Source of the DNA: JAJPKK01 sp963824905
GTDB taxonomy: Bacteria; Pseudomonadota; Alphaproteobacteria; Rhizobiales; Xanthobacteraceae
DNA length: 64,000 nt
NCBI GenBank assembly: GCA_963824905.1
Contig: CAWGRH010000005.1
Location: 1 to 64,000, forward strand
Reading direction: 5' to 3'
Below the pieces are notes generated by a model. The model did not search any database and was not told where the DNA came from. It worked only from the letters and a program-made list of their open reading frames with translations. The translations under genes were made by a program, and so were the position numbers. Of the stretch, positions 63,950 to 64,000 are shown piece by piece. How positions within the stretch are numbered: the first letter of the stretch is position 1; every line of letters begins with the position of its first letter.

Positions 63950-64000
63950 ACTCCTTCCTGGAGTGTCATCGCCGGGCTTGACCCGGCGATCCCGCTCGGG
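63950..64000. repeat. Partial palindromic repeat at the right edge
   Basis: TGTCATCGCCGGGCTTGACC, followed by CGGCGATCCCGC, is the left arm of the same element found at 50755-50840. The other arm lies outside the window. Confidence 0.5.

Overview
The window is about 64 kb of GC-rich DNA from what looks like a soil alphaproteobacterium of the Hyphomicrobiales, near Bradyrhizobium, Pseudolabrys or Rhodoplanes. This is inferred from several features: Bug-type tripartite tricarboxylate transporter receptors, three CO-dehydrogenase-like molybdenum hydroxylases, short proteins familiar from Bradyrhizobium, a short H-NS-like protein with a W-x-G-R-G core, and GC-rich palindromic repeats between genes. 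I saw no rRNA, tRNA, CRISPR array or complete insertion sequence.

Left part (1-12 kb). The left edge holds the N-terminal part of a RecD2 helicase. It is followed by many small genes: a cold-shock protein, bS21, two small zinc ribbons, a Pro/Gln-rich 45-residue protein, a secreted protein with seven Cys-rich repeats, and several short conserved proteins of unknown function. Two adjacent binding-protein genes (8.8-10.8 kb) are frameshifted. A degenerate dispersed repeat occurs at about 1 kb, 7.2 kb and 34.8 kb.

Middle part (12-41 kb). There is an aldo/keto reductase, a low-complexity secreted protein, and an adaptor plus RND efflux pump with overlapping genes. Then come H-NS, an FmdB zinc ribbon, a PBP4-type carboxypeptidase, an RraA-family protein, an ABC-type binding protein, a DUF6282 hydrolase, an NlpC/P60-like protein, an exported ankyrin protein, an MFS permease, a Rieske oxygenase and MepA. 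After these lies a run of exported proteins: two paralogs of one unnamed family (a third copy is at 6-7 kb), a Rap1a-like protein, a GlcG-like protein, an M19 dipeptidase, a metallo-beta-lactamase-fold enzyme and an NHL-repeat protein.

Right part (41-64 kb). This looks like a catabolic region. A complete molybdenum hydroxylase (large, iron-sulfur and FAD subunits) sits between a palindromic promoter region and a GntR-type regulator. After a BacA/YddA-like ABC transporter come two more hydroxylase large subunits facing each other. One is alone. The other has an iron-sulfur subunit but no FAD subunit and is followed by a P460-type cytochrome. Between them lie a dihydroxyphthalate-decarboxylase-like protein and a methyltransferase. 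Upstream of the FAD-less pair, on the same strand, are UbiD, a Bug receptor and a multicopper oxidase overlapping it by 4 nt, then a MetE-like enzyme. A divergent EutA closes the window. Most gaps from 50 kb onward carry long inverted repeats.

One pattern runs through the whole window. Ten otherwise well conserved genes are split by a single frame change, and nine of the ten have a net gain of one base (length = 3n+1). This looks more like sequencing or assembly insertions than ten separate inactivations, so these genes are described here as probably whole.
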